This document shows positions 1-8,816 of a DNA stretch of 64,000 bases, piece by piece. Position numbers and translations under genes: made by a program. This DNA comes from an uncultured Caulobacter sp. (GTDB lineage: Bacteria > Pseudomonadota > Alphaproteobacteria > Caulobacterales > Caulobacteraceae): positions 426,637-490,636 of the forward strand of contig CAJYMH010000031.1 in NCBI GenBank assembly GCA_913776195.1, read 5' to 3'. Positions within the stretch are counted from its first letter, which is position 1; each line of letters begins with the position of its first letter. The notes under the pieces were generated by a model. The model was given only the letters and a program-made list of their open reading frames with translations. It was not told the origin of the DNA and did not search any database.

Positions 1-1322
1 GTGCGTTCGGCTTCTATCAGAAGCTCCATACGACGGGTCTGGAAGCGCAGGGACGGGCGGCGAGCCGCTGGAATCTCAATCCCGGCAACGTGGCGCCGGG
101 CGCGTCAGGCTGCGCGACGCCGACGACCCTGGCCTGCATACCCGCCGTGCTCGACGGCCTGACGGCGAACAACGACATCCTGCTGAAGAACACCAGCTTG
201 GCCGCCTTCACCAAGGTGAACTGGAAGCTCACCGACCGGCTGACGATCTCGCCGGGCGTGCGGGTGAACTACGACAAGAAGACGGGTCACTATGACTCGG
301 TGATCACCGGCACGGCCTCCGACGGCACGCGGCAGCGGGTGCTGTTCAGCGGGCCGTACTCCACCGATCCCTGGATCGTCGCCCAGCGCGGGGTTCGCGC
401 GCCACAGTACTACGAGCCCAGCTTCAGCAAGTGGAACCTCTCCTACGACCTGAACCTGTCCTACCAGATTACCCCGGACGTGCTGGCCTACGGCACCTAC
501 GCCAAGACGTTCAAGACCGGCGGCGTGAACCTGAATGGCGTGCCGCTGGACGCAAACGGGGTGCCGATCCTGTCGGCCGGGTCGATCAAGCCGGAAGACG
601 TCGACCATTTCGAGGCGGGGTTGAAGTCGCAGTTCTGGGAGCGCCGGGCGACACTCAACGTCACCGGCTTCTGGACCGAGATTCAGGACTACCAGGCCAA
701 TGTGAACAACGCCCAGCTTGGCCTGCTGCGCGGCTATCTGGCCAATGCCGACAAGGTGCGCGTGCGGGGCGTCGAGGCGGAGTTCAACGTCCGGCCGTCG
801 GAGCGTTTCACGGCCTACGCCACGGGCGCCTATACGGACCACGAGTACATCAAGTTCGTGGACGCGCCGTGCCCGCCGGAGCTGTCGGGCGGCGCCGCCG
901 GCGCGACGCCTTCGGCGCCCGGCACGCCAGGCGGCATCAGCCCGGCCAACTGCGACATCTCCGGCCAGTGGCTGCCGGGCATCTCCAAGTACGCCGCGTC
1001 GTGGGGGGCGGAAGCCAACCGTCCGATCAACCTGCTGGGCAAGGATGGCGAGGTCTATTTCGGCTACGACGCCAGCTATCGCTCCAAATTCTCGTCCAAC
1101 GCCTCGCGGTCGGCGGACCTCGATGTGGAGGGATATGCGCTTCACAACTTCCGTCTCGGCTTCCGCTCGAATGACGGGTTCAACATCTATGGCTGGGTGC
1201 GCAACGCCTTTGACGAGGAGTACTTCGAACAACTGGCGGTGACGCCTGGGAGCACGGGTCTCGTCGCCGGACAGCCGGGCGATCCCCAGACCTGGGGCGT
1301 GACGATCAGAAATCAGTTCTAG
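1..1322 (+). CDS. TonB-dependent receptor, C-terminal part (5' end outside window)
   Basis: The reading frame is open from base 3 to the TAG at 1320-1322, giving about 439 residues with no start in view. The protein alternates amphipathic strands with long polar loops, as in the 22-stranded barrel of outer-membrane TonB-dependent receptors. The late strands carry typical patterns such as NLSYQITPDVLAYGTYAKTF and a segment near the end reading GWVRNAFDEEYFEQ, and the chain ends in phenylalanine, the usual outer-membrane assembly signal. The plug domain and TonB box must lie upstream. It would import a large substrate using TonB energy; the substrate cannot be told from this part. The next gene is convergent and ends 24 bases away. 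Confidence 0.9.
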   Translation, partial: AFGFYQKLHTTGLEAQGRAASRWNLNPGNVAPGASGCATPTTLACIPAVLDGLTANNDILLKNTSLAAFTKVNWKLTDRLTISPGVRVNYDKKTGHYDSVITGTASDGTRQRVLFSGPYSTDPWIVAQRGVRAPQYYEPSFSKWNLSYDLNLSYQITPDVLAYGTYAKTFKTGGVNLNGVPLDANGVPILSAGSIKPEDVDHFEAGLKSQFWERRATLNVTGFWTEIQDYQANVNNAQLGLLRGYLANADKVRVRGVEAEFNVRPSERFTAYATGAYTDHEYIKFVDAPCPPELSGGAAGATPSAPGTPGGISPANCDISGQWLPGISKYAASWGAEANRPINLLGKDGEVYFGYDASYRSKFSSNASRSADLDVEGYALHNFRLGFRSNDGFNIYGWVRNAFDEEYFEQLAVTPGSTGLVAGQPGDPQTWGVTIRNQF

Positions 1323-1345
1323 GACAGCGTGATGGAAGGCGGCCG

Positions 1346-3052
1346 TCAGGCCGCCTTCTGGGTGCTTTCGACGAAGCTGCGCACCAGAGCGAGGACCTGC
1401 GGCGACTTGGCCAGGGCTTCGCGCGACTCCGGCTGACGAACCAGGCGCAACGCCTCGTTCCTGGCCTTGTCCGCGACCGGACCCAGGGGACCGGTCTCGC
1501 CCGTGGCCAAGCGGATCAGCACGCTGAGCTTGAAGGTCAGGGGCGAGGGCGCCTTGAGCAAGGTGTTGACCATGCGGGTCTCGTTCTCGATCCGCTGGCC
1601 CAGCAATCCGAAGTGATCTTGGATCGGCTTGTAGTCCTCCGGCACCAAGCCGGAACGCGCCACCAGGCGCTGCAGGGTCGCCAGGGCGGCGAGCTTTGCG
1701 GCCGCCGCGTCCGGGCCCATCTGGATTTCACGCTCGAAGCGAAGACCGGTGGCGTTGGCCAGCAGCCAGCGCGAGGCCGCCCGTTTGTTGGCGCCGCCGG
1801 TGACGTTCTCGGTCAACTTGACCAGGACCTCGATCTCTTCGCGCGCCGAACGGTCACGGCCGAGCAGGTTGGTCACGAACTCGCCGGTGAGCAGCATCTT
1901 CGAGCGTTCGGTGAAGGCGCTGTGGATGTCCTCGTGTTCGAGGATGCGGCCGGCGGCGGCGGTCAGAGCCATGGCCAGGGCGCGCAGATATTCGATCTCG
2001 GCCTCGGCGTCGCCGGGCTTCAGGCGCTTTGGGCTGATCAGCTCCTTCAGCACGCGCTGCGAGATGGCCTTGCGGACCTGTTCGAAGTGCTTGCCGCCCA
2101 GCCAGTTGGCTAGGCGTGCGGCTGGGCCGTCCAGAGGCGGCATCACTGTCGCCACGCGAGGCTCGATGCCGATTAGCATCTCCACCTGCTCGGAGCCCGC
2201 CAGACGGGTCATGGCGGCGAGGGAAGAGCCCAGGTCGAGCTCCCCGCCCAGCAGGTCGTTGAGACCGGCGGCGGAGTTCAGGATTTCGCAGATCGGCTGC
2301 TCGATCACCGCCAGGGCCATGGCGCGAGCCTTGGGCTCCTGCGGCGCGGCGTCGGCCAGGTCCAGCAGCCGGGTGATCTTGTCGGCCCACCCGTGGGCGG
2401 GGGCGATGGAGGCGGCGACACCGGCGCCCAGCAGATAGGCGCGGTCCGGATCGTTGACGAGGCGCTCAGCCGCGACGGCGAAGCCCTCGCGGTCGACGTC
2501 GGGCAGCTTGCCCTTCTTGAAATCCTTCAGCAGGCGGTCGATGGCGCGCTGGGCCAGACCCTGGAAGGTTTTCATCACGTCGTGGACCTTCAGCCCGCGG
2601 GCCTCGGCCTCCGGGATGGAGATCTTCTGGATGGCGTGTTGCAGCTCGACTGACGCCTCGAGATTCTCGACCAGGTCGGGGCGGTGCAGCAGCTCGAACG
2701 GGGTGGCCTTGTGGCGAGCCAGATAGCCGTCCAGCAGGCGGCCGATCCGTTCGCGGGCGTGAGCGCTGTAGAGGTCGGCGGGGCTCACGCACAGGGGGGC
2801 GCGGTCCTCATCCTTCTTCTTCTTGTCAGGGCCGGTGACGGCGCCCTTGCTCATGATGGTGACCGTCTGGAACTCGCGAGTCTCCTCGTCGAGGGTCTCC
2901 TTGGTCACGCGCACGGCGGCGGCCCGACCTTCGGTCAGGCAATCTTCGGCCGCTTGCAGCGCGCGGGCGCGGTCCTCGGACGCAAGGTCGAGGACCCAGG
3001 GCGCGCCAGGCTTGCGCCTCACGTACAGCTCGTAATGGACTTGCCGGCTCAT
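1346..3052 (-). CDS. Unrecognised 568-residue helical protein, divergent from chvI
   Basis: I do not recognise the family. The 568 residues start at an ATG near base 3052. An N-terminal part of about 70 residues (beginning MSRQVHYELYVRRKPGAPW) looks like a small alpha/beta domain. A lysine-rich linker (KKKKDED, around residue 77) follows, and the rest is alanine- and leucine-rich and probably all helical. No signal peptide, membrane segment, cysteine pair or nucleotide-binding motif is visible, so a soluble cytoplasmic protein is likely. It is transcribed away from chvI across 188 bases, so the two may share a control region. A role in the same envelope-stress circuit is only a guess from position. 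Confidence 0.7.
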   Translation of the reverse strand: MSRQVHYELYVRRKPGAPWVLDLASEDRARALQAAEDCLTEGRAAAVRVTKETLDEETREFQTVTIMSKGAVTGPDKKKKDEDRAPLCVSPADLYSAHARERIGRLLDGYLARHKATPFELLHRPDLVENLEASVELQHAIQKISIPEAEARGLKVHDVMKTFQGLAQRAIDRLLKDFKKGKLPDVDREGFAVAAERLVNDPDRAYLLGAGVAASIAPAHGWADKITRLLDLADAAPQEPKARAMALAVIEQPICEILNSAAGLNDLLGGELDLGSSLAAMTRLAGSEQVEMLIGIEPRVATVMPPLDGPAARLANWLGGKHFEQVRKAISQRVLKELISPKRLKPGDAEAEIEYLRALAMALTAAAGRILEHEDIHSAFTERSKMLLTGEFVTNLLGRDRSAREEIEVLVKLTENVTGGANKRAASRWLLANATGLRFEREIQMGPDAAAAKLAALATLQRLVARSGLVPEDYKPIQDHFGLLGQRIENETRMVNTLLKAPSPLTFKLSVLIRLATGETGPLGPVADKARNEALRLVRQPESREALAKSPQVLALVRSFVESTQKAA

Positions 3053-3240
3053 CTTACGGGCGACATTGAGCCCGCAGACCTTAAGACCTAGTTGAGATGC
3101 GCCGTATTGACGCCATGCTGTCGTCGCATTGAGCTTGACCTTTATGGAAGCCTTGCGCCGCGCTGTGCGTTGAAGCGGTTCAAGCTGGGCGGTAGATATC
3201 GGCGGTTCGCCCCCGCCCTTGTTCGGAGAAACCTTCCCCG
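3053..3240. promoter_or_regulatory. Divergent spacer between the 568-aa gene and chvI
   Basis: This 188-base gap separates two divergent genes and must hold both promoters. I see no convincing -35/-10 pair, long palindrome or terminator. ChvI-type regulators often control their own operon, so a ChvI site may lie here, but I cannot point to one. Confidence 0.4.
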
Positions 3241-3957
3241 ATGGCCGACATCACCCTCGTCGATGACGACGAGAACATCGTCGCCTCCGTGTCCCTGGCG
3301 CTGGAAAGCCATGGTCACACGGTCAAGGCCTATTACGACGGCGCTTCGGGCCTCGCGGCGCTTGAGAGCGATCCGCCGGACCTGGCGATCCTCGATGTGA
3401 AGATGCCGCGCATGGACGGCATGGAAGTGCTGCGCCGCCTGCGCCAGACCTCTGACCTGCCTGTGATCATCCTGACGTCCAAGGACGAGGAGATCGACGA
3501 GATCCTCGGCTTCAACCTGGGCGCAGACGACTACATGCACAAACCCTTCAGCCAGCGCCTGCTGCTGGAGCGGGTGAAGGCCGTCCTGCGCCGCGCGCGG
3601 GCCGACGAGGAGGAAGGCGGCTCAGCCTCCACCGCCGCGGCCGACCCTAACGCCAAGGCCATCAAGCGCGGCCGTCTGACCTTGGATTCTGCGCGTCATG
3701 ACTGCCTGTGGGACGGCAAACCGGTCCGTCTGACCGTGACCGAGTTCCTTCTCCTGCAGTCCCTGGCTCAGCGCCCGGGCTTCGTGAAGAGCCGCGACAA
3801 CCTGATGGACGCGGCATACGACGATCAGGTCTATGTGGACGACCGTACGATCGACAGCCACATCAAGCGCATGCGCAAGAAGTTCAGGCAAGTCGATCGC
3901 GAGTTCGACGCCATCGAAACCCTCTATGGCGTCGGCTACCGATACCGCGAATCCTGA
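3241..3957 (+). CDS. chvI: ChvI-type OmpR-family response regulator
   Basis: This 238-residue response regulator has an N-terminal receiver with the acidic pocket DDD at 8-10, phospho-acceptor Asp52 (in [10 protein letters not shown]), Thr79/Ser80 and Lys101 (in DYMHKPF). The C-terminal winged-helix DNA-binding domain, about residues 141-236, ends in the typical [10 protein letters not shown]. The adjacent histidine kinase and the HprK/PTS genes after it match the ChvI/ChvG locus of alphaproteobacteria, which responds to acid, osmotic and cell-envelope stress. The ATG at 3241 directly follows the purine-poor stretch CTTCCCCG, so there is no clear Shine-Dalgarno. The kinase gene begins 22 bases after the stop, so the pair is probably co-transcribed. 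Confidence 0.93.
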   Translation: MADITLVDDDENIVASVSLALESHGHTVKAYYDGASGLAALESDPPDLAILDVKMPRMDGMEVLRRLRQTSDLPVIILTSKDEEIDEILGFNLGADDYMHKPFSQRLLLERVKAVLRRARADEEEGGSASTAAADPNAKAIKRGRLTLDSARHDCLWDGKPVRLTVTEFLLLQSLAQRPGFVKSRDNLMDAAYDDQVYVDDRTIDSHIKRMRKKFRQVDREFDAIETLYGVGYRYRES

Positions 3958-3979
3958 GGCGCGCCCCCGCCGGCGCGCC

Positions 3980-5566
3980 ATGCCTTTCAGCGTGCGGTCC
4001 ACGGGCCGCCGCTGGTTCGCGGGATCGCGCCTGGGGCGGGTCATTCTGGCGCTCAACCTGCTGGGCCTGGCCATCCTCATCGGCGGCGCCCTGGTGCTCA
4101 ATGAACTGCGGCGAGGCCTGATCGAAGCCCGTATCGACAGTCTGACGACCCAGGGGCAGTTCATCGCCAAGATCCTGGACCAGACCGCCACGGTCGGAGA
4201 CCCGGAGCCTGCCCTACAGGCGACCGAGGCCAGCGCCTTCCTGCAGTTGCTGTTTATTCCCACCAACCAGCGGGCGCGCCTGTTCGATTCTCAGGGACGG
4301 CTGCTGGCCGATTCCTACGTCGTCGCCGACCGCGTGGAGTGGAAGCTGCTGCCGCCGGCTCGGCCGGCGGACGGTCGCGGCCTTTCCTTCACGCGGCAGG
4401 ACGCCGACGCCAAGCCCCAGACCATCGAGCGCGCCCGCACCGCACTGGCCGACGAGGTCGCCCGCGCCATGAAGGGCGAGCAGCAGGCTGGCGTCCGCGT
4501 GGCGGAGAACGGCCAGCGGGTCGTCTCCGTCTCCATCCCCGTGCAGCATGTGCGTGCCGTGCTCGGCGTGCTGACGCTGGAGGCGGGCGACGTTGACGAG
4601 ATCATCGCCGCCGAGCGCAAGGCCCTGATCCCCTTCATCCTGGTCGCTATCGGTGTGACGCTGGGCTCGTCCCTGTTGCTGCACCTGCTGGTGGCGACGC
4701 CGATCATGCGTCTTTCGCGCGCGGCCGATCGTGTCCGTCTATTCGGGGTCAAGGCCATCGTGCTGCCCGATCTGGCCAAGCGTAGAGACGAGGTGGGCGA
4801 CCTGACCCGATCGCTGGAGGATATGACCGAGGCGCTGTCCGAGCGCATGGATGCGATCGAGCGCTTCGCCGCCGACGTGGCGCACGAGATCAAGAACCCC
4901 CTGACCTCCATCCGGTCGGCGGTGGAAACCCTGGACATCGTCACCGACGAGAAGGCGAGGGAGCGCCTGCTGGCGATCCTGAAGCAGGATAGCGGCCGCC
5001 TCGACCGCCTGGTGACGGACATCTCCAACGCCTCGCGCCTTGACGCAGAACTGGCCCGTGAACCCCTGGCGACGGTGGATATCGGGCGCTTGCTGGCGGA
5101 AGTGGCCGGTCTCTATAGCGCCCGGGAACGCGCCGGGGCCGCGCCCGACAGCGTGCATGTGACCTTTGTCGAACCGCACCTGCTGGACGCCGTTCGGGTG
5201 CAGGGGCGGGAGATTCCGTTGGGTCAGGTGTTCCGCAACCTCGTGGACAACGCCCGCTCCTTCAGTCCGGCGGACGGTGAGGTCCGCATCACGCTCGCCC
5301 GGACCGGCAAGGGCCGGGTTGCGGCTGCGGTGGAGGATGACGGCCCGGGCATTCCGAAGGAGAACCTGGAGACGGTGTTCGAGCGGTTCTACACCTCTCG
5401 GCCCAAGGGCAGCGCCTTTGGCGGCAATTCGGGCCTGGGCCTGTCGATCGCCCGGCAGATCATCGAAGCTCACGATGGTGAAATTCATGCCGAGAACCGA
5501 ACGGACGCGGATGGCAATGTGATTGGCGCCCGGTTCGTCGTGACTCTGAAGGAAGTGCGGGCGTGA
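3980..5566 (+). CDS. chvG: ChvG-type sensor histidine kinase
   Basis: This is a membrane histidine kinase of 528 residues, counted from the ATG at 3980. The open frame runs further upstream, but into chvI, so I chose this ATG. Transmembrane segments lie at about 20-42 and 215-240 and enclose a periplasmic sensor domain, followed by a HAMP linker. The dimerisation/phospho-acceptor helix has His302 in DVAHEIKNPLTS. The ATPase domain has an N box (NLVDNARSFSP), a G1 box (EDDGPGIP), an F box (FERFYTSRP) and a G2 box (SGLGLSIARQI). It should phosphorylate ChvI. The TGA stop overlaps the GTG of the next gene, so hprK is likely translationally coupled. Confidence 0.92.
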   Translation: MPFSVRSTGRRWFAGSRLGRVILALNLLGLAILIGGALVLNELRRGLIEARIDSLTTQGQFIAKILDQTATVGDPEPALQATEASAFLQLLFIPTNQRARLFDSQGRLLADSYVVADRVEWKLLPPARPADGRGLSFTRQDADAKPQTIERARTALADEVARAMKGEQQAGVRVAENGQRVVSVSIPVQHVRAVLGVLTLEAGDVDEIIAAERKALIPFILVAIGVTLGSSLLLHLLVATPIMRLSRAADRVRLFGVKAIVLPDLAKRRDEVGDLTRSLEDMTEALSERMDAIERFAADVAHEIKNPLTSIRSAVETLDIVTDEKARERLLAILKQDSGRLDRLVTDISNASRLDAELAREPLATVDIGRLLAEVAGLYSARERAGAAPDSVHVTFVEPHLLDAVRVQGREIPLGQVFRNLVDNARSFSPADGEVRITLARTGKGRVAAAVEDDGPGIPKENLETVFERFYTSRPKGSAFGGNSGLGLSIARQIIEAHDGEIHAENRTDADGNVIGARFVVTLKEVRA

Positions 5567-5997
5567 TCCTGCACGCCGGCCTCTTGGCCCTCTGGAGCGG
5601 CGGCCGTTGGCGGGGTCTGCTGATCGAGGGGGTGTCCGGATCCGGCAAGAGCGATCTTGCGCTCCGCTGCCTCGAACACAGCTTTCGGCTGGTGGCCGAC
5701 GACCGCGTCCTTGTCTGGATCTGTGACGGGCGATTGTTCGGACGGGCGCCGGACAGCCTGTCGGGGCTGATGGAGACGCGGGGCCTGGGCGTTCTTCCAC
5801 AGGACAATCTACGGCTCTGCGAAATCGATCTTTGTGTGCGATGCGTCCCCTTAGATGGGGTCGAACGCCTTCCGGACGCTGCGTCAACTGAGGTTGAGGG
5901 GGTCTCGATTTCCTGCATCGACCTGTGGCCTTTCGACGTGAGCGCGCCGTTAAAGCTCGTTCGTGCGATGCAGCATCTTGGAGCCGGGCTCCGATGA
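5563..5997 (+). CDS. hprK: Short HPr kinase/phosphorylase (P-loop domain only)
   Basis: A 144-residue protein starting at GTG 5563, overlapping the chvG stop (GTGA). The P-loop GVSGSGKS at residues 23-30 and the following LALRCLEHSFRLVADDRV match the catalytic domain of HPr kinase/phosphorylase. Firmicute enzymes are about 310 residues; this one lacks the whole N-terminal domain, which is the normal form in alphaproteobacteria. It should phosphorylate the regulatory serine of HPr, encoded about 470 bases downstream. The order chvI-chvG-hprK-EIIA-HPr suggests that envelope sensing and the PTS phosphorelay are connected. RapZ, often found beside hprK in proteobacteria, is absent here. Confidence 0.88.
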   Translation: MILHAGLLALWSGGRWRGLLIEGVSGSGKSDLALRCLEHSFRLVADDRVLVWICDGRLFGRAPDSLSGLMETRGLGVLPQDNLRLCEIDLCVRCVPLDGVERLPDAASTEVEGVSISCIDLWPFDVSAPLKLVRAMQHLGAGLR

Positions 5998-6066
5998 GCG
6001 TATCAAGGCGCCCTTGTTGCGGCCTTTGGCCGTGGACGGGCAGGGGATCCCGTTGAGAGATCAATC

Positions 6067-6471
6067 ATGATCGGCCTCGTGATCGTTACGCACGGGCGTC
6101 TGGCGGAAGAGTTCGTCTTCGCCATGGAACACGTGGTCGGCCCGCAATCTGCGGTGAAGGCCATTTGTATCGGCCCGGAAGACGACATGGAGCGTCGCCG
6201 GACCGATATCCTGAAAGCCTGCGCGGAGGTCGACTCCGGACGCGGGGTGATCCTGCTTACCGACATGTTCGGCGGCACGCCGTCCAACCTGGCCATTTCG
6301 GTCATGGAGCAGACGCGCGCCGAGGTGATCGCCGGCCTGAACCTGCCCATGCTGATCAAGCTGGCCAGCGTCCGCACCCGCGACAGCCTGGAAGCCTGCG
6401 TGGCTCATGCCCAGGAAGCGGGTCGCAAGTACATTTCCGTCGCCTCCTACGTGCTCGCGGGCGACAAGTGA
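6067..6471 (+). CDS. PTS EIIA component, mannose family (regulatory type)
   Basis: This 134-residue protein begins MIGLVIVTHGRLAEE, with His9 in the position of the phosphorylated histidine of EIIA-Man. The downstream segment LLTDMFGGTPSNLAIS is the other hallmark of the family. No EIIB, EIIC or EIID is nearby, so it is likely a regulatory end point of the nitrogen/regulatory PTS rather than part of a sugar transporter. It sits between hprK and HPr, and its TGA stop at 6469-6471 overlaps the GTG start of HPr. Enzyme I, needed to feed phosphate into the chain, is not in the window. Confidence 0.9.
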   Translation: MIGLVIVTHGRLAEEFVFAMEHVVGPQSAVKAICIGPEDDMERRRTDILKACAEVDSGRGVILLTDMFGGTPSNLAISVMEQTRAEVIAGLNLPMLIKLASVRTRDSLEACVAHAQEAGRKYISVASYVLAGDK

Positions 6472-6740
6472 CGCATCGGGCCACGGTCGAGATCATCAAC
6501 GAACGCGGCCTGCACGCCCGGGCCTCGGCCAAGTTCGTCAAGCTGGCCTCCAGCTTCGACGCCGAGGTGAAGGTCAGCCGCGAAGGCCATACGGTCGACG
6601 CCCGCTCGATCATGGGGCTGATGATGCTCGCCGCCGGCATCGGCTCCACCATCGACATCGAGGCCGAGGGCGAGGAGGGCAAGCAAGCCCTGGACGCCCT
6701 GGTCGAGCTGGTCGGCAACCGCTTCGACGAAGAGCGCTAG
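6468..6740 (+). CDS. ptsH: Phosphocarrier protein HPr
   Basis: This is an HPr of 90 residues from the GTG at 6468, which overlaps the EIIA stop (GTGA). His16 in NERGLHARASAKF is the residue phosphorylated by enzyme I. Ser47 in ARSIMGLMML is the regulatory serine, the target of the HprK encoded just upstream. Keeping both residues implies a working two-input phosphocarrier. The same frame stays open far upstream inside the EIIA gene, but homology starts at THRATVEI, so the GTG is the natural start. Confidence 0.93.
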   Translation: MTHRATVEIINERGLHARASAKFVKLASSFDAEVKVSREGHTVDARSIMGLMMLAAGIGSTIDIEAEGEEGKQALDALVELVGNRFDEER

Positions 6741-6749
6741 GTCCTGGCC

Positions 6750-7622
6750 GTGATCCGGTCCCGGCTTCTGGAGGGCCACGCCGCCATCGCCTTCGGCGCC
6801 ATGGCCGGCATCATCCTCATCGGGATCGCCGCGCGACTGCTGATGGGCGAGGGCCTGTCCTATTCACCCCTGCTGGCCTTGCCCATCGGCGCCTCGGCCG
6901 TTCTGGTGTTCGCGGTATCCGCCAGCCCGCTCGCCCAGCCGCGCGGCGTGATCGGCGGGAATCTGGTCTCCGCCCTGATTGGGGTCGCTGTCGGCTATCT
7001 GATCCCTCTGCCGCTGGTCGCCGCAGGCGTCGCCGTCGGCTTGGCGATCTGGGTCATGATCCTCCTGAAGTGCCTGCATCCGCCGGGCGGGGCCATGGCC
7101 TTGGGCGGCGCCTTGCTGGCGCGGCACGACCTGGCCTCCTCGCTGCACTATGTGGCGCTGGCCTTCATCTGTTCGGTGCTGATGGTGCTGTGCGGATGGC
7201 TGTGGGTGAACCGGACGGGGAAAACATATCCGCACCGGGCGCCGCCGCCGGCGCCGGTCAGCGGGTTCAGCATGATCGACATCGACCGGGCCCTGGCGCG
7301 CTACGGCGAGTTGCTGGACGTCAGCCCGGACGACCTGGCGGTGCTGTTCGCGGATGTGGAGCGGCGCGCTCACGACCGTTTGCACGGACGTCTGACCTGC
7401 GGAGAGGTCATGAATCCTGACGACCAGGCCGCGCCTGGCGCGGTGATGGTCGAGGAGACTACCCCGGTGGAGACCCTCTTGCCGATCTTGTCAGGCGGCG
7501 AGGGGCGTGAGGCGGGGGTCACCAACCGCGATGGCGAGGTGGTCGGCCGGATCACCCAGACCGACCTGCTGCGGGTTCTCTATCGCGCCCATCTGGTCGA
7601 GACCCTGGACACCAGGCGCTGA
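6750..7622 (+). CDS. HPP-family membrane protein with a CBS domain
   Basis: A 290-residue protein starting at GTG 6750, nine bases after HPr. The N-terminal half has about four hydrophobic segments and the signature LKCLHPPGGAMALGGAL (near residues 105-125), which defines the HPP family of small integral membrane proteins. The C-terminal part, after about residue 200, has the CBS-like pattern CGEVMN...VMVEETTPVETLLPIL...GREAGVTNRDGEVVGRITQTDLL, probably an adenosyl-ligand sensor. HPP proteins have been linked to nitrite transport in chloroplasts; the bacterial role is unclear. It ends three bases before the convergent bioB. Confidence 0.82.
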   Translation: MIRSRLLEGHAAIAFGAMAGIILIGIAARLLMGEGLSYSPLLALPIGASAVLVFAVSASPLAQPRGVIGGNLVSALIGVAVGYLIPLPLVAAGVAVGLAIWVMILLKCLHPPGGAMALGGALLARHDLASSLHYVALAFICSVLMVLCGWLWVNRTGKTYPHRAPPPAPVSGFSMIDIDRALARYGELLDVSPDDLAVLFADVERRAHDRLHGRLTCGEVMNPDDQAAPGAVMVEETTPVETLLPILSGGEGREAGVTNRDGEVVGRITQTDLLRVLYRAHLVETLDTRR

Positions 7623-7625
7623 CGC

Positions 7626-8630
7626 CTATTCGGCCGCGGCGGCGGCCTTGGTCATAGTCATCGGCCGCACGCCCAGGTCGGCGAACAGGGCGGTGTCCGC
7701 GTCCATCTCCGGCAGCGGCGTGGTCAGCAGCTTGCCGCCCACGAAGATCGAGTTCGCGCCGGCCATCAGGCACAGGGTCTGAAGCTCGCGGCTCATGCCT
7801 TCACGGCCGGCCGACAGGCGGACCATGGATTTGGGGCACACGATGCGGGCCACGGCGATGGTGCGCACGAATTCCAGCCCGTCGATCTCGCCCTTCTTCA
7901 GGATGCGCTCGCCCAGGGGGGTGCCGGTCACCGGCACCAGACCGTTGATCGGCAGGCTGTCGGGATGCATCGGCAGGGTGGCCAGCTGATGCAGGAAGCT
8001 GGCGCGGTCGCGGCGGGTTTCGCCCATGCCGACGATGCCGCCGCAGCACGTGCTCATGCCCGCGTCCCGCACATGGCTCAGTGTGTCCAGACGGTCCTGA
8101 TAGGTCCGGGTGGTGACGACTTCGCCGTAGTACTCCGGCGAGGTGTCTAGGTTGTGGTTGTAGTAGTCGAGCCCGGCGGCCTTGAGGGTCTTGGCCTGAT
8201 CGGCGGTCAGCATGCCGAGGGTCGCGCAGGTCTCCATGCCCAGCGCCTTCACCCCGCCGATCATGGCGGCCAGTTTCGGCACGTCACGGTCTTTCAATTC
8301 CCGCCAGGCGGCGCCCATGCAGAAGCGCTGGGCCCCGCCGTCGCGGGCGGCCTTGGCGGCGGCGATGACGTCGTCGGCCTCCATCAGCTTTGACGCCTTC
8401 AGACCGGTGTCGAAGGAGGCCGACTGGCTGCAGTAGCCGCAGTTCTCGGCGCAGCCGCCGGTCTTGATCGACAGCAGTTGCGACAGCTGCACCTCGCTTG
8501 GGTCAAACCAGCGTCGGTGGATGGTGGCGGCTTCGAAGACCAGCTCCATGAACGGCCGCTCGAACAGGGCCTCCACCTCGGCGACGGTCCAGTCGTAACG
8601 CGGCGTGGCGAGATCGTGCGTGGCGCTCAT
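7626..8630 (-). CDS. bioB: Biotin synthase
   Basis: A radical-SAM enzyme of 334 residues that inserts sulfur into dethiobiotin to make biotin. The 4Fe-4S cluster cysteines are Cys60, Cys64 and Cys67 in [12 protein letters not shown]. Further family motifs are [25 protein letters not shown] and [17 protein letters not shown]. The open frame extends well upstream, but the start at 8630 ([14 protein letters not shown]) has a GGAG about ten bases before it and fits the family length. The other biotin genes (bioA, D, F) are not in the window. It is divergent from the secreted GH5 gene across 186 bases. Confidence 0.96.
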   Translation of the reverse strand: MSATHDLATPRYDWTVAEVEALFERPFMELVFEAATIHRRWFDPSEVQLSQLLSIKTGGCAENCGYCSQSASFDTGLKASKLMEADDVIAAAKAARDGGAQRFCMGAAWRELKDRDVPKLAAMIGGVKALGMETCATLGMLTADQAKTLKAAGLDYYNHNLDTSPEYYGEVVTTRTYQDRLDTLSHVRDAGMSTCCGGIVGMGETRRDRASFLHQLATLPMHPDSLPINGLVPVTGTPLGERILKKGEIDGLEFVRTIAVARIVCPKSMVRLSAGREGMSRELQTLCLMAGANSIFVGGKLLTTPLPEMDADTALFADLGVRPMTMTKAAAAAE

Positions 8631-8716
8631 GCGGGTCTCCCGAAAAACGGTGGCCTTGATCGCGCGGACGGCTCCGCAACTCAAGGACTGATCGACGTTC
8701 AGTCCGCGACTGAGGA

Positions 8717-8730
8717 TGACAGCGTTGTCA
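8717..8730. promoter_or_regulatory. 14-bp near-palindrome upstream of the GH5 gene
   Basis: The sequence TGACAGCGTTGTCA lies 86 bases before the GH5 start. Six of its seven base pairs are symmetric, with CG at the centre. An almost identical perfect palindrome, TGACAGCGCTGTCA, lies before sucC at 48217. A central CG in an even-length palindrome is the usual form of LacI-family operators, so this is a candidate sugar-responsive site. It could also act on bioB, which is divergent. Confidence 0.5.
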
Positions 8731-8816
8731 ATTTTGCTTGCGGCGCCGCGTTCAAGCCGCCTTACTGCGCGCCATAAGCGGCGCCCGGCTGAATGGCGCC
8801 CATCAGGGAGATCTCC

